A stretch of 64,000 nucleotides of DNA from Chroococcidiopsis thermalis PCC 7203. Its GTDB lineage: Bacteria > Cyanobacteriota > Cyanobacteriia > Cyanobacteriales > Chroococcidiopsidaceae. The position numbers were made by a program, and so were the translations under genes. The notes under the pieces are model-generated. The model worked only from the letters and a program-made list of their open reading frames with translations. It searched no databases and had not been told where the DNA came from. Of the stretch, positions 1 to 7,336 are shown piece by piece (positions within the stretch are counted from its first letter, which is position 1; each line of letters starts with the position of its first letter). The stretch covers positions 5,444,336 through 5,508,335 of the forward strand of contig NC_019695.1 of NCBI RefSeq assembly GCF_000317125.1, written 5' to 3'.

Positions 1-535
1 GCCACTAGCCACTTACCCATTACCCATTACCACTCCCTAAAAGCTAGTTGCTGTCGGAGATCGCGGGGAAATATGACCTTCATTAAGGAGGATTTAGGAT
101 TTTCTACGACCCGATAACTGGGCTTCGCAGGTTCGTGACCGATTGGTACACCGACTCCAAGCAACAACTTGACGCACATGGTAATTGCGATCGCTAACAT
201 CAGCTTTTCTAACATTGCCTTTGTCCCCCACAACCACTAGCTGTACTTCACTTACAGTCACAAAACCGAGCGCCGACTTGAAACAACTGAAATCTAATTG
301 CCAGAATTCTTTAGATATTTCTAGTTTGCCTATTTCCATCCTAAGATAGAAGCAAATCATAATACTATCTTAATATTTTCTTGGCTTTAGATGAAGATAG
401 ATTAAACTTAGTTCCGTCAAGCGATTGACAAGACTAATTTGTCTCCCACGTTAACGGTGGAAGACAATCTACGCTCTGTCATTGGCAGTCTGTATATTTG
501 TTTTTGGCAATTAGCAATTAGCTATTAGCGATTGG
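1..535. other. Left-edge region with no assignable gene
   Basis: Two overlapping minus-strand reading frames of 68 and 88 codons (27-233 and 94-360) are open here, in different frames. Neither resembles a family I know. They could be two pieces of one small gene with a frameshift, because the first 60 codons of the longer frame and the last 40 of the shorter one both look protein-like, but this is a guess. The stretch 360-535 is AT-rich, with short direct repeats of the TTAGCAATTAGC type, and I see no gene in it. Confidence 0.3.
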
Positions 536-1081
536 CTAAGAAATCTGTTGCTCGAAGTTAGGTGCGTAGGCTTGGAGTAGCATACTGACTTGTTTCACTA
601 CCTCTTTACCACCACTACTTTTACCGAGGGCTTGGCGTTCTGGGAAGAATTCGGGTCGGTCTAAGCTGCGGGCGATCGCTTCATCGATTTGTTGTACAAT
701 TAGCGCTGCCAGTTCTTCTTTTGCCCGCTGGCGCTGGTAATTAGCACCTTCTTCAGTCGTAGCATATAGGGGAGGAAGACGATTGAGTGCATAGGCAGCG
801 ATATCACCTACGTCTAGACTGTGACCACTGGTAACTTTAATTTCTGCTACCCGTGCGATAACTTCAGTCAGCACTAACTCTTCCATGACGTTGATAAATT
901 GTTTGCGCTGCACCGCTACAACTTCGCCAGTCAAGAGCGAACCCATCAACTTATCTAACGCCATATACTCTTCTATGGAAAGCTCGGAAGCAGTGTCACA
1001 GATTCTACCCACCTCTGCTTCCATGGCTGGTGTTAAATAGCCATCTTGAAGGGCTTGCTCGACAATTTGTTGAATGCTCAT
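536..1081 (-). CDS. comFB: ComFB-family late competence protein
   Basis: The 181-residue protein matches the cyanobacterial ComFB family. It has an N-terminal helical part (MSIQQIVEQALQDGYLTP) followed by the conserved ComFB core at about residues 60-130, with the segment VGDIAAYALNRLPPLY followed by ATTEEGANYQ. ComFB homologues in cyanobacteria have been reported as cyclic-di-nucleotide receptors linked to type IV pili and natural transformation; that role is family knowledge, not seen here. The gene is monocistronic, and its start ATG at 1081 is the first in frame. No pilus gene adjoins it. Family assignment is good; the exact role in this organism is inferred. Confidence 0.8.
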   Translation of the reverse strand: MSIQQIVEQALQDGYLTPAMEAEVGRICDTASELSIEEYMALDKLMGSLLTGEVVAVQRKQFINVMEELVLTEVIARVAEIKVTSGHSLDVGDIAAYALNRLPPLYATTEEGANYQRQRAKEELAALIVQQIDEAIARSLDRPEFFPERQALGKSSGGKEVVKQVSMLLQAYAPNFEQQIS

Positions 1082-1171
1082 AACGCTGCTTTACCTATTT
1101 TGCTTTCCTATAGTTAAACTAACCCTGGATTGATTTTGCCCTGCTACAGCACAAAAATTAGCACCCTAAGT

Positions 1172-2173
1172 CTAATTCATTCCTTGTTCCCGCCAAGTTG
1201 TCGGATCGACTGCTTCCCCTTGAACGTAAAATCCCCAATGCAAATGGGGTCCAGTTGAAGCCCCCGTCGAACCTACCGCGCCAATCGGTTGTCCGGCTCT
1301 AACAATATCTCCTTCTCTGACATAGATTCGGCTTAAGTGCAGGAAAACACTCGTTACTCCTTGACCGTGATCGAGTCCAATTATATTACCGTGAACTCGA
1401 AACCCTTGAGATTCTAAACCGATTAAGGAAACTCGCCCTGCGGCAGGCGCAACTACGGGAGAACCTACCGGACCTGCATAGTCAACGCCACGATGGTAGT
1501 AATCTTTAGCAAATTTGCCATTGTAATAGCGCCGCACTCCGTAAATCGTGCTGACTCTGCCGCGATTGGGCTTAAGAAAAGGACCATTCCAAAATTTTTG
1601 CGGGGTAACGAGCGATTTAAAAGCTGCTACCCGACTCAGTTCGAGTTCGGTTGCTTCTAGCCCAGCCTTCCCGGGTCGAAAGTTGATTCTCTGCACGGGA
1701 AATTTACGATTTGCCACCCATACGGCTATATTTCTAACTTTACCTTCACTGCTGATCTGAATCTCTCTTTTTCCTACTTTTTGTAAAGGTGTGGTAGGAA
1801 CAAAAGCGCGAAATACACCAGGAGCAATGACGAAAGCTGGATAAGTTTTGCGATTGACAGTCACGATAGGGCTGACGTTGATATCGGGGTTGTTTGGTCT
1901 GACGACTACCGACAGCGTATCGCCTAAATGAGGCTTAGTGGGAGCGACCCGTACCTGCAAGGCTTGGGCTGGTAAGGCTGAGACTAAGGCAACACCCAGT
2001 GAGAGTAGAAAGCAGTGGAGAACTGGTAATTGGTAATTGGTAGTTGGTAGTTGGTAGCTGGTAGTTGGTTGACCGCTCCCTTGTCTCTCTTGTCTCCCTT
2101 GTCTCCCTTGTCCTTTGCTTTCCGGCTCCCTGCTCCCTGCTCTCTGCTCCCTGCTCCCTGTTAATTGATTCAT
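1172..2173 (-). CDS. M23-family (LytM) peptidoglycan endopeptidase
   Basis: The C-terminal third (about residues 205-330) is a LytM/M23 metallopeptidase domain. Zinc ligands are visible in HRGVD and in the HLHWGF motif, so the enzyme is predicted to cut peptide cross-links in the periplasm. Residues 70-190 form a beta-rich N-terminal domain. A hydrophobic signal-like stretch ending in LPAQA lies at about residues 50-72, too deep for a normal signal peptide. The first 50 codons come from noncoding-type repeats (GSREQ and NYQLP units). No ATG lies between the repeats and the signal core, so the true start is unclear: either the repeat is translated or a rare start codon is used. Confidence 0.85.
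   Translation of the reverse strand: MNQLTGSREQRAGSREPESKGQGRQGRQERQGSGQPTTSYQLPTTNYQLPVLHCFLLSLGVALVSALPAQALQVRVAPTKPHLGDTLSVVVRPNNPDINVSPIVTVNRKTYPAFVIAPGVFRAFVPTTPLQKVGKREIQISSEGKVRNIAVWVANRKFPVQRINFRPGKAGLEATELELSRVAAFKSLVTPQKFWNGPFLKPNRGRVSTIYGVRRYYNGKFAKDYYHRGVDYAGPVGSPVVAPAAGRVSLIGLESQGFRVHGNIIGLDHGQGVTSVFLHLSRIYVREGDIVRAGQPIGAVGSTGASTGPHLHWGFYVQGEAVDPTTWREQGMN
2020..2165 (-). repeat. Short tandem repeats inside the 5' end of the M23 gene
   Basis: On the minus strand this stretch holds runs of GGGAGCAGGGAGCA, then GACAAGGGAGACAAG, then ACCAACTACCAACT units. Identical families occur in intergenic DNA at 16.5, 23.6, 30.8 and 51.7 kb and inside cbiD. Here they sit between the first ATG and the signal-peptide core of the peptidase. 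Confidence 0.85.
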
Positions 2174-2346
2174 ATACTCGCAAAAGTCCAGACTGATTGA
2201 CCAACTAGATTAACTTTATGGTCTCGATCCCCTATGAAAGCTGTATCGAGTTTTTACAAAAGTAGATATGTTGTAATCGCTCCCAAATAAACTTAAAACT
2301 TCTGTATGCTGAAGTTTATATACCTTAATAGTTCTTTTATAAGTTT

Positions 2347-4674
2347 GTGCAGGAAGATTTTAGATTAATAGTTGACTTGGTTTTGGTTTTGGCAGTAGCG
2401 GCAGGCGGCGGCTTACTGGCGGCGTTGTGCCGTCAACCAGTACTGCTAGGCTATTTGCTGGGTGGCATGGTTGTAGGACCAGCTGGACTAGGACTGATTA
2501 AGGAGTTAGTTCAAGTTGAAACTCTCGCTCAATTTGGCGTTGCCTTTCTGCTGTTTGCCTTGGGTGTAGAGTTTTCATTTGCTGAATTAAAAAAAGTGCA
2601 GGCGATCGCCCTTGGCGGAGGAGGATTGCAGATTGCTCTCACAATTCTGGTCACGGTGTTGGTCTGTGGAGTTGCAGGAGCTTGGGAAATCTTACCTGCT
2701 AAGGGCGTATTTTTGGGGTCAATTTTATCTTTATCTTCTACCGCTGTCGTCCTCAAGTGCCTGATGGAACGAAACGAAACGGCGAGTTCTCACGGACAGG
2801 TGATGTTGGGAATTCTGGTCGTCCAAGATTTAGCACTGGGATTGATGCTGGCAGTTTTACCCGCACTAGACCAACCGCCGCAGTTAATTGGTATAGCGGT
2901 AGTAACGGCACTGCTGCGAATTGGTTTATTTGCTGCCGGAGCTGTTGCCGCAGGAATTTGGCTGATTCCTCCTCTATTACGCCTGTTGGCACGAACTGAA
3001 AGCAAAGAATTATTTTTACTAGGAGTCGTAGCGCTGTGTCTGGGAATTGCTCTATTAACAGAGCATTTGGGGCTATCGATTGAAATGGGGGCGTTTGTCG
3101 CCGGATTAATGATTTCTGAAGTGGAGTATGCCGACCAGACTCTAACTTATGTTGAGCCACTGCGAGATATATTCGCGACGCTGTTTTTTGCCGCGATTGG
3201 AATGCTGATCGATCCCGTGTTTTTGTGGCAAAACTTGGAGTTAATTTTAGGGCTGGTGGCTTTGGTTTTTGTGGGTAAGTTTGCAATTGTCATGCCCTTA
3301 GTCATGCTTTTCCGTTACCCATTGAAAACAGCTTTGATTGCGGGATTAGGATTAGCTCAGATTGGAGAATTCTCGTTTGTATTAGCGAGTGAAGGGCGAT
3401 CGCTCGGTTTGGTGTCCCGTCCCGTCTACCTGCTGATTTTGGGTACGACTGCCGTTACGCTCGTTCTTACGCCTTTCGTGTTGCGACTCGTGCCAAAGTT
3501 ATTGGAATTACCTTGGTTGAAAAAATTCATTGAGGGGCAAGATTTACCACTCGAAATTTCAGCCAACACGCCTCAACAAAATCACGTTGTCGTCTGCGGT
3601 TACGGGCAGGTTGGGAAAAACTTAGTGCGCTTATTACAAGAACGCGATCGCCCCGTAGTCGTAATCGACCAATCAGAAAGCCGAATTCAGCAAGTCCGCG
3701 AGGCGGGCGTACCTTATGTATATGGCAATGCAGCTAGTTTACACGTATTAGAAAAGGCAGGGGTCGAACGAGCTAAGTCGCTGGCGATCGCCCTACCCGA
3801 TCCGATGAGCAGCCGCCTGTGTCTGAAGCGGGCGTTGGAATTATCGCCCGATCTCGATGTGGTAGTACGGGCAACTAAGGATAAAGATATTGAATTACTC
3901 TATCAGTTGGGGGCGAGAGAGGTCGTACAGCCCGAGTTTGAAGCGAGTTTGGAACTAGCCAGTCATTTGCTAACACAAATTGGTTTAGCACCGATTTCGA
4001 TTCAGCAAGAAATGCAGCAAATTCGCAATCATCATTATCTAGAGTTACGTCCAGAACGGACGGCGGCTCAAGTTTCGCGCGAATTGCAGCAGGCTACTCA
4101 AGATTTAAATAGCCGTTGGTACGCCTTACCAGCAGGTTCGCCACTCACGGGTATGACGCTAGAAGAAGCGGACTTGCGCTACTTGACGGGGGTGAGTTTG
4201 ATGGCAATTAAACGGGCAAACGGGCAAGAGGTCGATTATCCCAATGCTAAGACGATGTTGGAAAAGGGCGATCGCCTATTGTTAGTGGGAGAAGCAGAAG
4301 AATTAGCCGCTTTAGAGGAATTGGCTCAAAGCGAGGCAACTGTACCAGAAGCCAATGCTGCTTGTCATTGGTTGATGGTAGCTGCTGATAGCCCCGCGAT
4401 CGGTCAAACTCTAGGAGATCTCGACATTCGCCGTCGTTTTGGCATACAAGTCCAAGCCATTCGCCGCGACGGTAAATTTCTGCGGTTTCCCGATGGCAAT
4501 ATGGCTTTACGGGCAGGCGATCGCTTGCTATTGTGCGGCGGTTACTTGGCAATGACACAGTTGCAAAAATTGCTAGCCGTCACTTCAAGTCCGCTCTCCA
4601 GCGTACCAGTGGTGAAAGCTATAGAAGCAGAAGCTTTGCGGGAGTATTTGCCGTTGGATAGTTGGCGGGAGTGA
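2347..4674 (+). CDS. CPA2-family cation:proton antiporter with TrkA domains (KefB-like)
   Basis: The 775-residue protein starts at a GTG. Residues 1-385 form a polytopic sodium/proton-exchanger domain of about 12 hydrophobic segments, with the family signature LLFALGVEFSF near residue 75. A Rossmann-type TrkA-N domain follows at about 415-530 (VVVCGYGQVGKN nucleotide-binding motif). Two TrkA-C-like modules lie at about 565-650 and 670-755. This architecture is that of KefB/KefC-type potassium or sodium/proton antiporters of the inner membrane gated by nucleotides. The transported ion cannot be told from sequence. It is transcribed divergently from the M23 gene; the 173-bp gap holds both promoters. 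Confidence 0.9.
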   Translation: MQEDFRLIVDLVLVLAVAAGGGLLAALCRQPVLLGYLLGGMVVGPAGLGLIKELVQVETLAQFGVAFLLFALGVEFSFAELKKVQAIALGGGGLQIALTILVTVLVCGVAGAWEILPAKGVFLGSILSLSSTAVVLKCLMERNETASSHGQVMLGILVVQDLALGLMLAVLPALDQPPQLIGIAVVTALLRIGLFAAGAVAAGIWLIPPLLRLLARTESKELFLLGVVALCLGIALLTEHLGLSIEMGAFVAGLMISEVEYADQTLTYVEPLRDIFATLFFAAIGMLIDPVFLWQNLELILGLVALVFVGKFAIVMPLVMLFRYPLKTALIAGLGLAQIGEFSFVLASEGRSLGLVSRPVYLLILGTTAVTLVLTPFVLRLVPKLLELPWLKKFIEGQDLPLEISANTPQQNHVVVCGYGQVGKNLVRLLQERDRPVVVIDQSESRIQQVREAGVPYVYGNAASLHVLEKAGVERAKSLAIALPDPMSSRLCLKRALELSPDLDVVVRATKDKDIELLYQLGAREVVQPEFEASLELASHLLTQIGLAPISIQQEMQQIRNHHYLELRPERTAAQVSRELQQATQDLNSRWYALPAGSPLTGMTLEEADLRYLTGVSLMAIKRANGQEVDYPNAKTMLEKGDRLLLVGEAEELAALEELAQSEATVPEANAACHWLMVAADSPAIGQTLGDLDIRRRFGIQVQAIRRDGKFLRFPDGNMALRAGDRLLLCGGYLAMTQLQKLLAVTSSPLSSVPVVKAIEAEALREYLPLDSWRE

Positions 4675-4733
4675 CTAGTAACTGGTGGCTAGTGGTTAGA
4701 ATATCTAGTCACTAATCGCCAGCTGCTAACCAC

Positions 4734-4967
4734 TTATTCGTCTCTTATTTCCCTAACTCTCGGTCTGAGGTAGGCGATTGCTTGTCGCCAAATTGTAGTG
4801 GAGCGATCGCTTTCATCAATTAGGCAAACGCAATTAGAATCTTGCCAGCCTAATCTACCCGTCAGCGAGTCGCCTGTCATGAGTTTCATTTCTACGACAA
4901 TCTGACTTTTGATCAGAGATTGTACCTGCCGAATACTAGGTAATGCTGTATCGTAGTCGCTAGCCAT
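4734..4967 (-). CDS. hfq: Cyanobacterial Hfq-like RNA chaperone
   Basis: The 77-residue protein matches the short, divergent Hfq of cyanobacteria. It starts MASDYDTALPSIRQVQ, has the Sm1 strand region VVEMKLMTGDSLTGRLGW and ends in the Sm2-like IWRQAIAYLRP. Cyanobacterial Hfq forms hexamers but binds RNA poorly; in Synechocystis it binds the pilus ATPase PilB1 and is needed for motility and transformation (family knowledge). It lies about 200 bp from dapF and divergent from it; as I recall, hfq and dapF are also neighbours in Anabaena. The usual C-terminal tail is absent, as is normal in this phylum. Confidence 0.85.
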   Translation of the reverse strand: MASDYDTALPSIRQVQSLIKSQIVVEMKLMTGDSLTGRLGWQDSNCVCLIDESDRSTTIWRQAIAYLRPRVREIRDE

Positions 4968-5040
4968 GTTTATACTTAACTTTAATTCCTATATATTGAT
5001 AGTTCCCTCGATTGGGCTTTCAGTTGTCATTGGAGAAGTC

Positions 5041-5089
5041 AAAAGTCAAAAGTCAAAAGTCAAAAGTCAAAAGTTAAAAGTTAAAAGTT
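5041..5089 (+). repeat. Heptamer tandem repeat AAAAGTC/AAAAGTT
   Basis: There are four perfect AAAAGTC units (5041-5068) followed by three AAAAGTT units (5069-5089). This is a typical cyanobacterial short tandemly repeated sequence. It lies in the hfq-dapF intergenic region, 74 bp before the dapF start. Confidence 0.95.
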
Positions 5090-5162
5090 AAAAATGGGGA
5101 GTCGGAAGTCAGGAATTGTTGACCCACTCCCTACTCCCTACTCCCTATTCACTGTTCTAAAC

Positions 5163-6002
5163 ATGACTATCGAATTTGTTAAATATCACGGGTTAGGTAA
5201 CGATTTTATTTTGATTGACAATCGTGCCTCTAGCGAACCAATCGTTACGCCAGAGCAAGCTGTCAAATTATGCGATCGCCATTTTGGGATTGGTGCTGAT
5301 GGTGTCATCTTTGCACTACCTGGAACCAACGGTGCTGATTACACCATGCGGATTTTCAACTCTGATGGCTCGGAACCGGAAATGTGCGGTAATGGAATTC
5401 GCTGTTTTGCCAAATTTTTAGCAGATTTAGAGGGAAGCACGAATCCTACCTCTCGCCTCCGCATTCATACTTTAGCTGGTATCATCGTTCCCGAACTCAC
5501 TGCTGATGGTCAGGTCAAGGTAGACATGGGAGAACCAAGATTGTTAGCCGAGGAAATTCCGACAACTCTTGTCACTGCTGGAGAGAAAGTTATTAACCAA
5601 TCTCTAAACGTTGCAGGTCAGACTTGGTCAGTTACCTGTGTCAGCATGGGTAATCCTCACTGTATTACCTTTGTTGATGATGTGGCTGCTATTCCCCTAG
5701 AGGAGATCGGACCCCAGTTTGAACATCATCCAGTTTTTCCCCAGCGCACGAATACGGAATTTATTCAAGTTACAGGCAGAGATTACTTGAAAATGCGGGT
5801 TTGGGAACGCGGTGCTGGGGCAACTTTAGCCTGCGGTACGGGTGCTTGTGCTTCCCTGGTGGCTGGAGTGTTAGCAGGAAAATGCGATCGCGTTGCTACT
5901 GTAGAACTTCCAGGTGGCTGTCTGCAAATTGAATGGTCGCACGACCAAAAACTTTACATGACGGGTGCGGCAGAGCGCGTGTTTGCGGGGAAGATCGAGT
6001 AA
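5163..6002 (+). CDS. dapF: Diaminopimelate epimerase
   Basis: DapF interconverts LL- and meso-2,6-diaminopimelate in the cytoplasm, for lysine and peptidoglycan synthesis. The 279-residue protein from ATG 5163 ([15 protein letters not shown]) has normal family length. Both catalytic cysteines are present, in MCGNGIRC near residue 80 and in GTGACAS near residue 230. An upstream in-frame ATG at 5094 would add 23 residues coded by repeat-like DNA (SLFTVLNM and before) and is rejected. The gene follows a heptamer repeat and stands alone. Confidence 0.97.
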   Translation: MTIEFVKYHGLGNDFILIDNRASSEPIVTPEQAVKLCDRHFGIGADGVIFALPGTNGADYTMRIFNSDGSEPEMCGNGIRCFAKFLADLEGSTNPTSRLRIHTLAGIIVPELTADGQVKVDMGEPRLLAEEIPTTLVTAGEKVINQSLNVAGQTWSVTCVSMGNPHCITFVDDVAAIPLEEIGPQFEHHPVFPQRTNTEFIQVTGRDYLKMRVWERGAGATLACGTGACASLVAGVLAGKCDRVATVELPGGCLQIEWSHDQKLYMTGAAERVFAGKIE

Positions 6003-6038
6003 TCTGACCGCAAAAACCCAATCGCGTATCTCTATGGC

Positions 6039-6067
6039 TTGACATTACCAATAAGTGTATATACACT
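6039..6067 (+). promoter_or_regulatory. Promoter and MarR operator upstream of the marR-type gene
   Basis: A -35 box TTGACA (6039-6044), a 17-bp spacer and a -10 box TACACT (6062-6067) form a near-consensus sigma-70 promoter. The perfect 14-bp palindrome AGTGTATATACACT (6054-6067) covers the spacer end and the whole -10 box, so a bound dimer would block transcription. The expected transcription start falls at about 6074, the ATG itself, which predicts a leaderless mRNA. Two related sites occur at 6573 and 7267. Confidence 0.8.
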
Positions 6068-6073
6068 AAAAAT

Positions 6074-6538
6074 ATGTCAGAGCAAAACGCCCAATTCAAT
6101 TTAGTTCAGTTAGGCAATGTTGCTAATACCTGTACCTGTTTTAATCTCCGCAAAGCCACTCGCGTTGTGACGCAATTCTTTGACGAGCAGCTCAAGCCGA
6201 GTGGATTGTTAATCACTCAGTTTACGATATTAGTAGCGATCGCTCAAGCAGGTTCAGGAACGATCAACGATCTAGCCGATCTCTTAGTTATGGATAGAAC
6301 AACGTTGACGCGCAATCTGAAGCCACTAGAAAGAGAAGGTTTTGTTGCTATTCAGCCAGGTGAGGATCGGCGGATACGGGTTGTTTCTCTGACTGCAAAA
6401 GGTCGCAATGCATTGGCTGTAGCATTGCCTTTGTGGGAACGGGCGCAAACTTCTGTAATTGATGGATTAGGTCAACAACAGTGGAATTCCTTACTGATTG
6501 CTTTGAATGATACTGTTTCTTTAGCGTATGAGAACTAA
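6074..6538 (+). CDS. MarR-family transcriptional regulator
   Basis: The 154-residue protein has the MarR winged-helix fold. The recognition region is at about residues 60-95 (TINDLADLLVMDRTTLTRNLKPLEREGF), followed by the wing with GEDRRIRVVSLTAKG. Two cysteines lie close together near the N-terminus (NTCTCFNLRKATR), at about residues 17 and 19, and could act as a redox or metal switch; this is inference. No Shine-Dalgarno sequence precedes the ATG, in keeping with a leaderless transcript. It probably represses itself and the membrane-protein gene downstream through the AAGTGTA-N2-TACACTT palindromes. Confidence 0.93.
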   Translation: MSEQNAQFNLVQLGNVANTCTCFNLRKATRVVTQFFDEQLKPSGLLITQFTILVAIAQAGSGTINDLADLLVMDRTTLTRNLKPLEREGFVAIQPGEDRRIRVVSLTAKGRNALAVALPLWERAQTSVIDGLGQQQWNSLLIALNDTVSLAYEN

Positions 6539-6572
6539 TTGTACCAAAAAGCACATGCGCTCGTTCTTTCTA

Positions 6573-6594
6573 TTTAAGTGTATGTACACTTAAA
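6573..6594 (+). promoter_or_regulatory. Second MarR-type palindromic operator
   Basis: Two perfect 10-base arms (TTTAAGTGTA and TACACTTAAA) flank a 2-base centre TG. The core AGTGTA-N2-TACACT is identical to the site in the marR promoter. It lies 48 bp before the start of the membrane-protein gene at 6643. Confidence 0.85.
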
Positions 6595-6642
6595 TGAAAA
6601 TACCACTTACATTTAGCATTCTATTCAACACAAGGAGTCTAC

Positions 6643-7269
6643 ATGAGTACGAAGAGTAACGTTAAGAACGAAACGACAGAACGCTGGTTTGTTTTAGTAT
6701 TAACGATTTGGGGTGCCGCCGTATTTGTTACGGGATATTTTGGGATTCTCTCAAACATTAATACAATCTGGGTTCCACTGTTAGTTATAGCAGGTATTAC
6801 TATTCCAGTTTTAGCGTACTATTTCAGTGAAGATTTTAGGTCGTATATTTGGTCTATTGACCTCAAACATCTCACGATTTATCATGTATGGCGAATTGTT
6901 GCAGCACTGATATTTTTCCATTATGGTAGCCAAAATCTGCTGCCGACACAGTTTACAATTGATGCTGGTGTTGGAGATTTAGCAGTAGGTTTATTAGTAC
7001 CAATTATTTTGTTCTTAAGAGAAAGTTACACTAAGTATCTTGTATTTCACATTTTTGGAATGTTAGATTTTGCGATTGCGGTTGGTACCGGTTTCACATT
7101 TAATGTTCTACTGAACGATCCTTTAATGAGGAATGTAATTACTTATCCGATCGTGCTTATTCCCCTCTATGGCGTATGTATCACGGGGGCACTGAGCATT
7201 ATGACCTTGGATAGGCTTTTGAAAAGCAAGTACTATTCTGAAAAATTGATAAATGATTTTCAAAAATAA
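6643..7269 (+). CDS. Six-helix membrane protein of unknown function, MarR-controlled
   Basis: The 208-residue protein has about six hydrophobic helices (near residues 16-36, 42-60, 80-98, 105-125, 133-152 and 163-190) with short loops. I recognise no catalytic motif. The N-terminus is polar and charged (STKSNVKNETTER), with no signal peptide. A good ribosome site (AAGGAG) lies 7 bases before the ATG. The operator at 6573 and the one overlapping the stop codon tie it to the MarR protein. By context it could be a stress or toxicant-response membrane protein, but its function is unknown. Confidence 0.8.
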   Translation: MSTKSNVKNETTERWFVLVLTIWGAAVFVTGYFGILSNINTIWVPLLVIAGITIPVLAYYFSEDFRSYIWSIDLKHLTIYHVWRIVAALIFFHYGSQNLLPTQFTIDAGVGDLAVGLLVPIILFLRESYTKYLVFHIFGMLDFAIAVGTGFTFNVLLNDPLMRNVITYPIVLIPLYGVCITGALSIMTLDRLLKSKYYSEKLINDFQK

Positions 7270-7284
7270 GTGCATACACACTTA
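7267..7284 (+). promoter_or_regulatory. Third MarR-type palindrome, overlapping a stop codon
   Basis: TAAGTGCA and CACACTTA flank a 2-base centre. The outer TAAGTG/CACTTA arms match the other two sites, with two inner mismatches. It overlaps the TAA stop of the membrane-protein gene. It may be a weaker operator, or the relic of a further regulon member. Confidence 0.55.
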
Positions 7285-7305
7285 ATACAATACCTGAAAT
7301 TCAAG

Positions 7306-7331
7306 CGTAGAGTTGGTAATGCCCACTCTAC
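7306..7331. repeat. Palindromic element flanked by a 10-bp direct repeat
   Basis: The arms GTAGAGTTGG and CCCACTCTAC form a hairpin with one mismatch. The element is flanked on both sides by a perfect GAAATTCAAG (7296-7305 and 7332-7341), which looks like a target-site duplication. It belongs to the GTAGGGTGGGCA/TGCCCACCCTAC palindrome family also seen at 42922 and 63083, each time between convergent genes. It could serve as a bidirectional terminator. Confidence 0.75.
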
Positions 7332-7336
7332 GAAAT

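Noticed and set aside
2753-3286. 177-codon minus-strand frame inside the antiporter gene
   Set aside because: The plus-strand frame encodes a complete CPA2 antiporter; the antisense frame has no family features.
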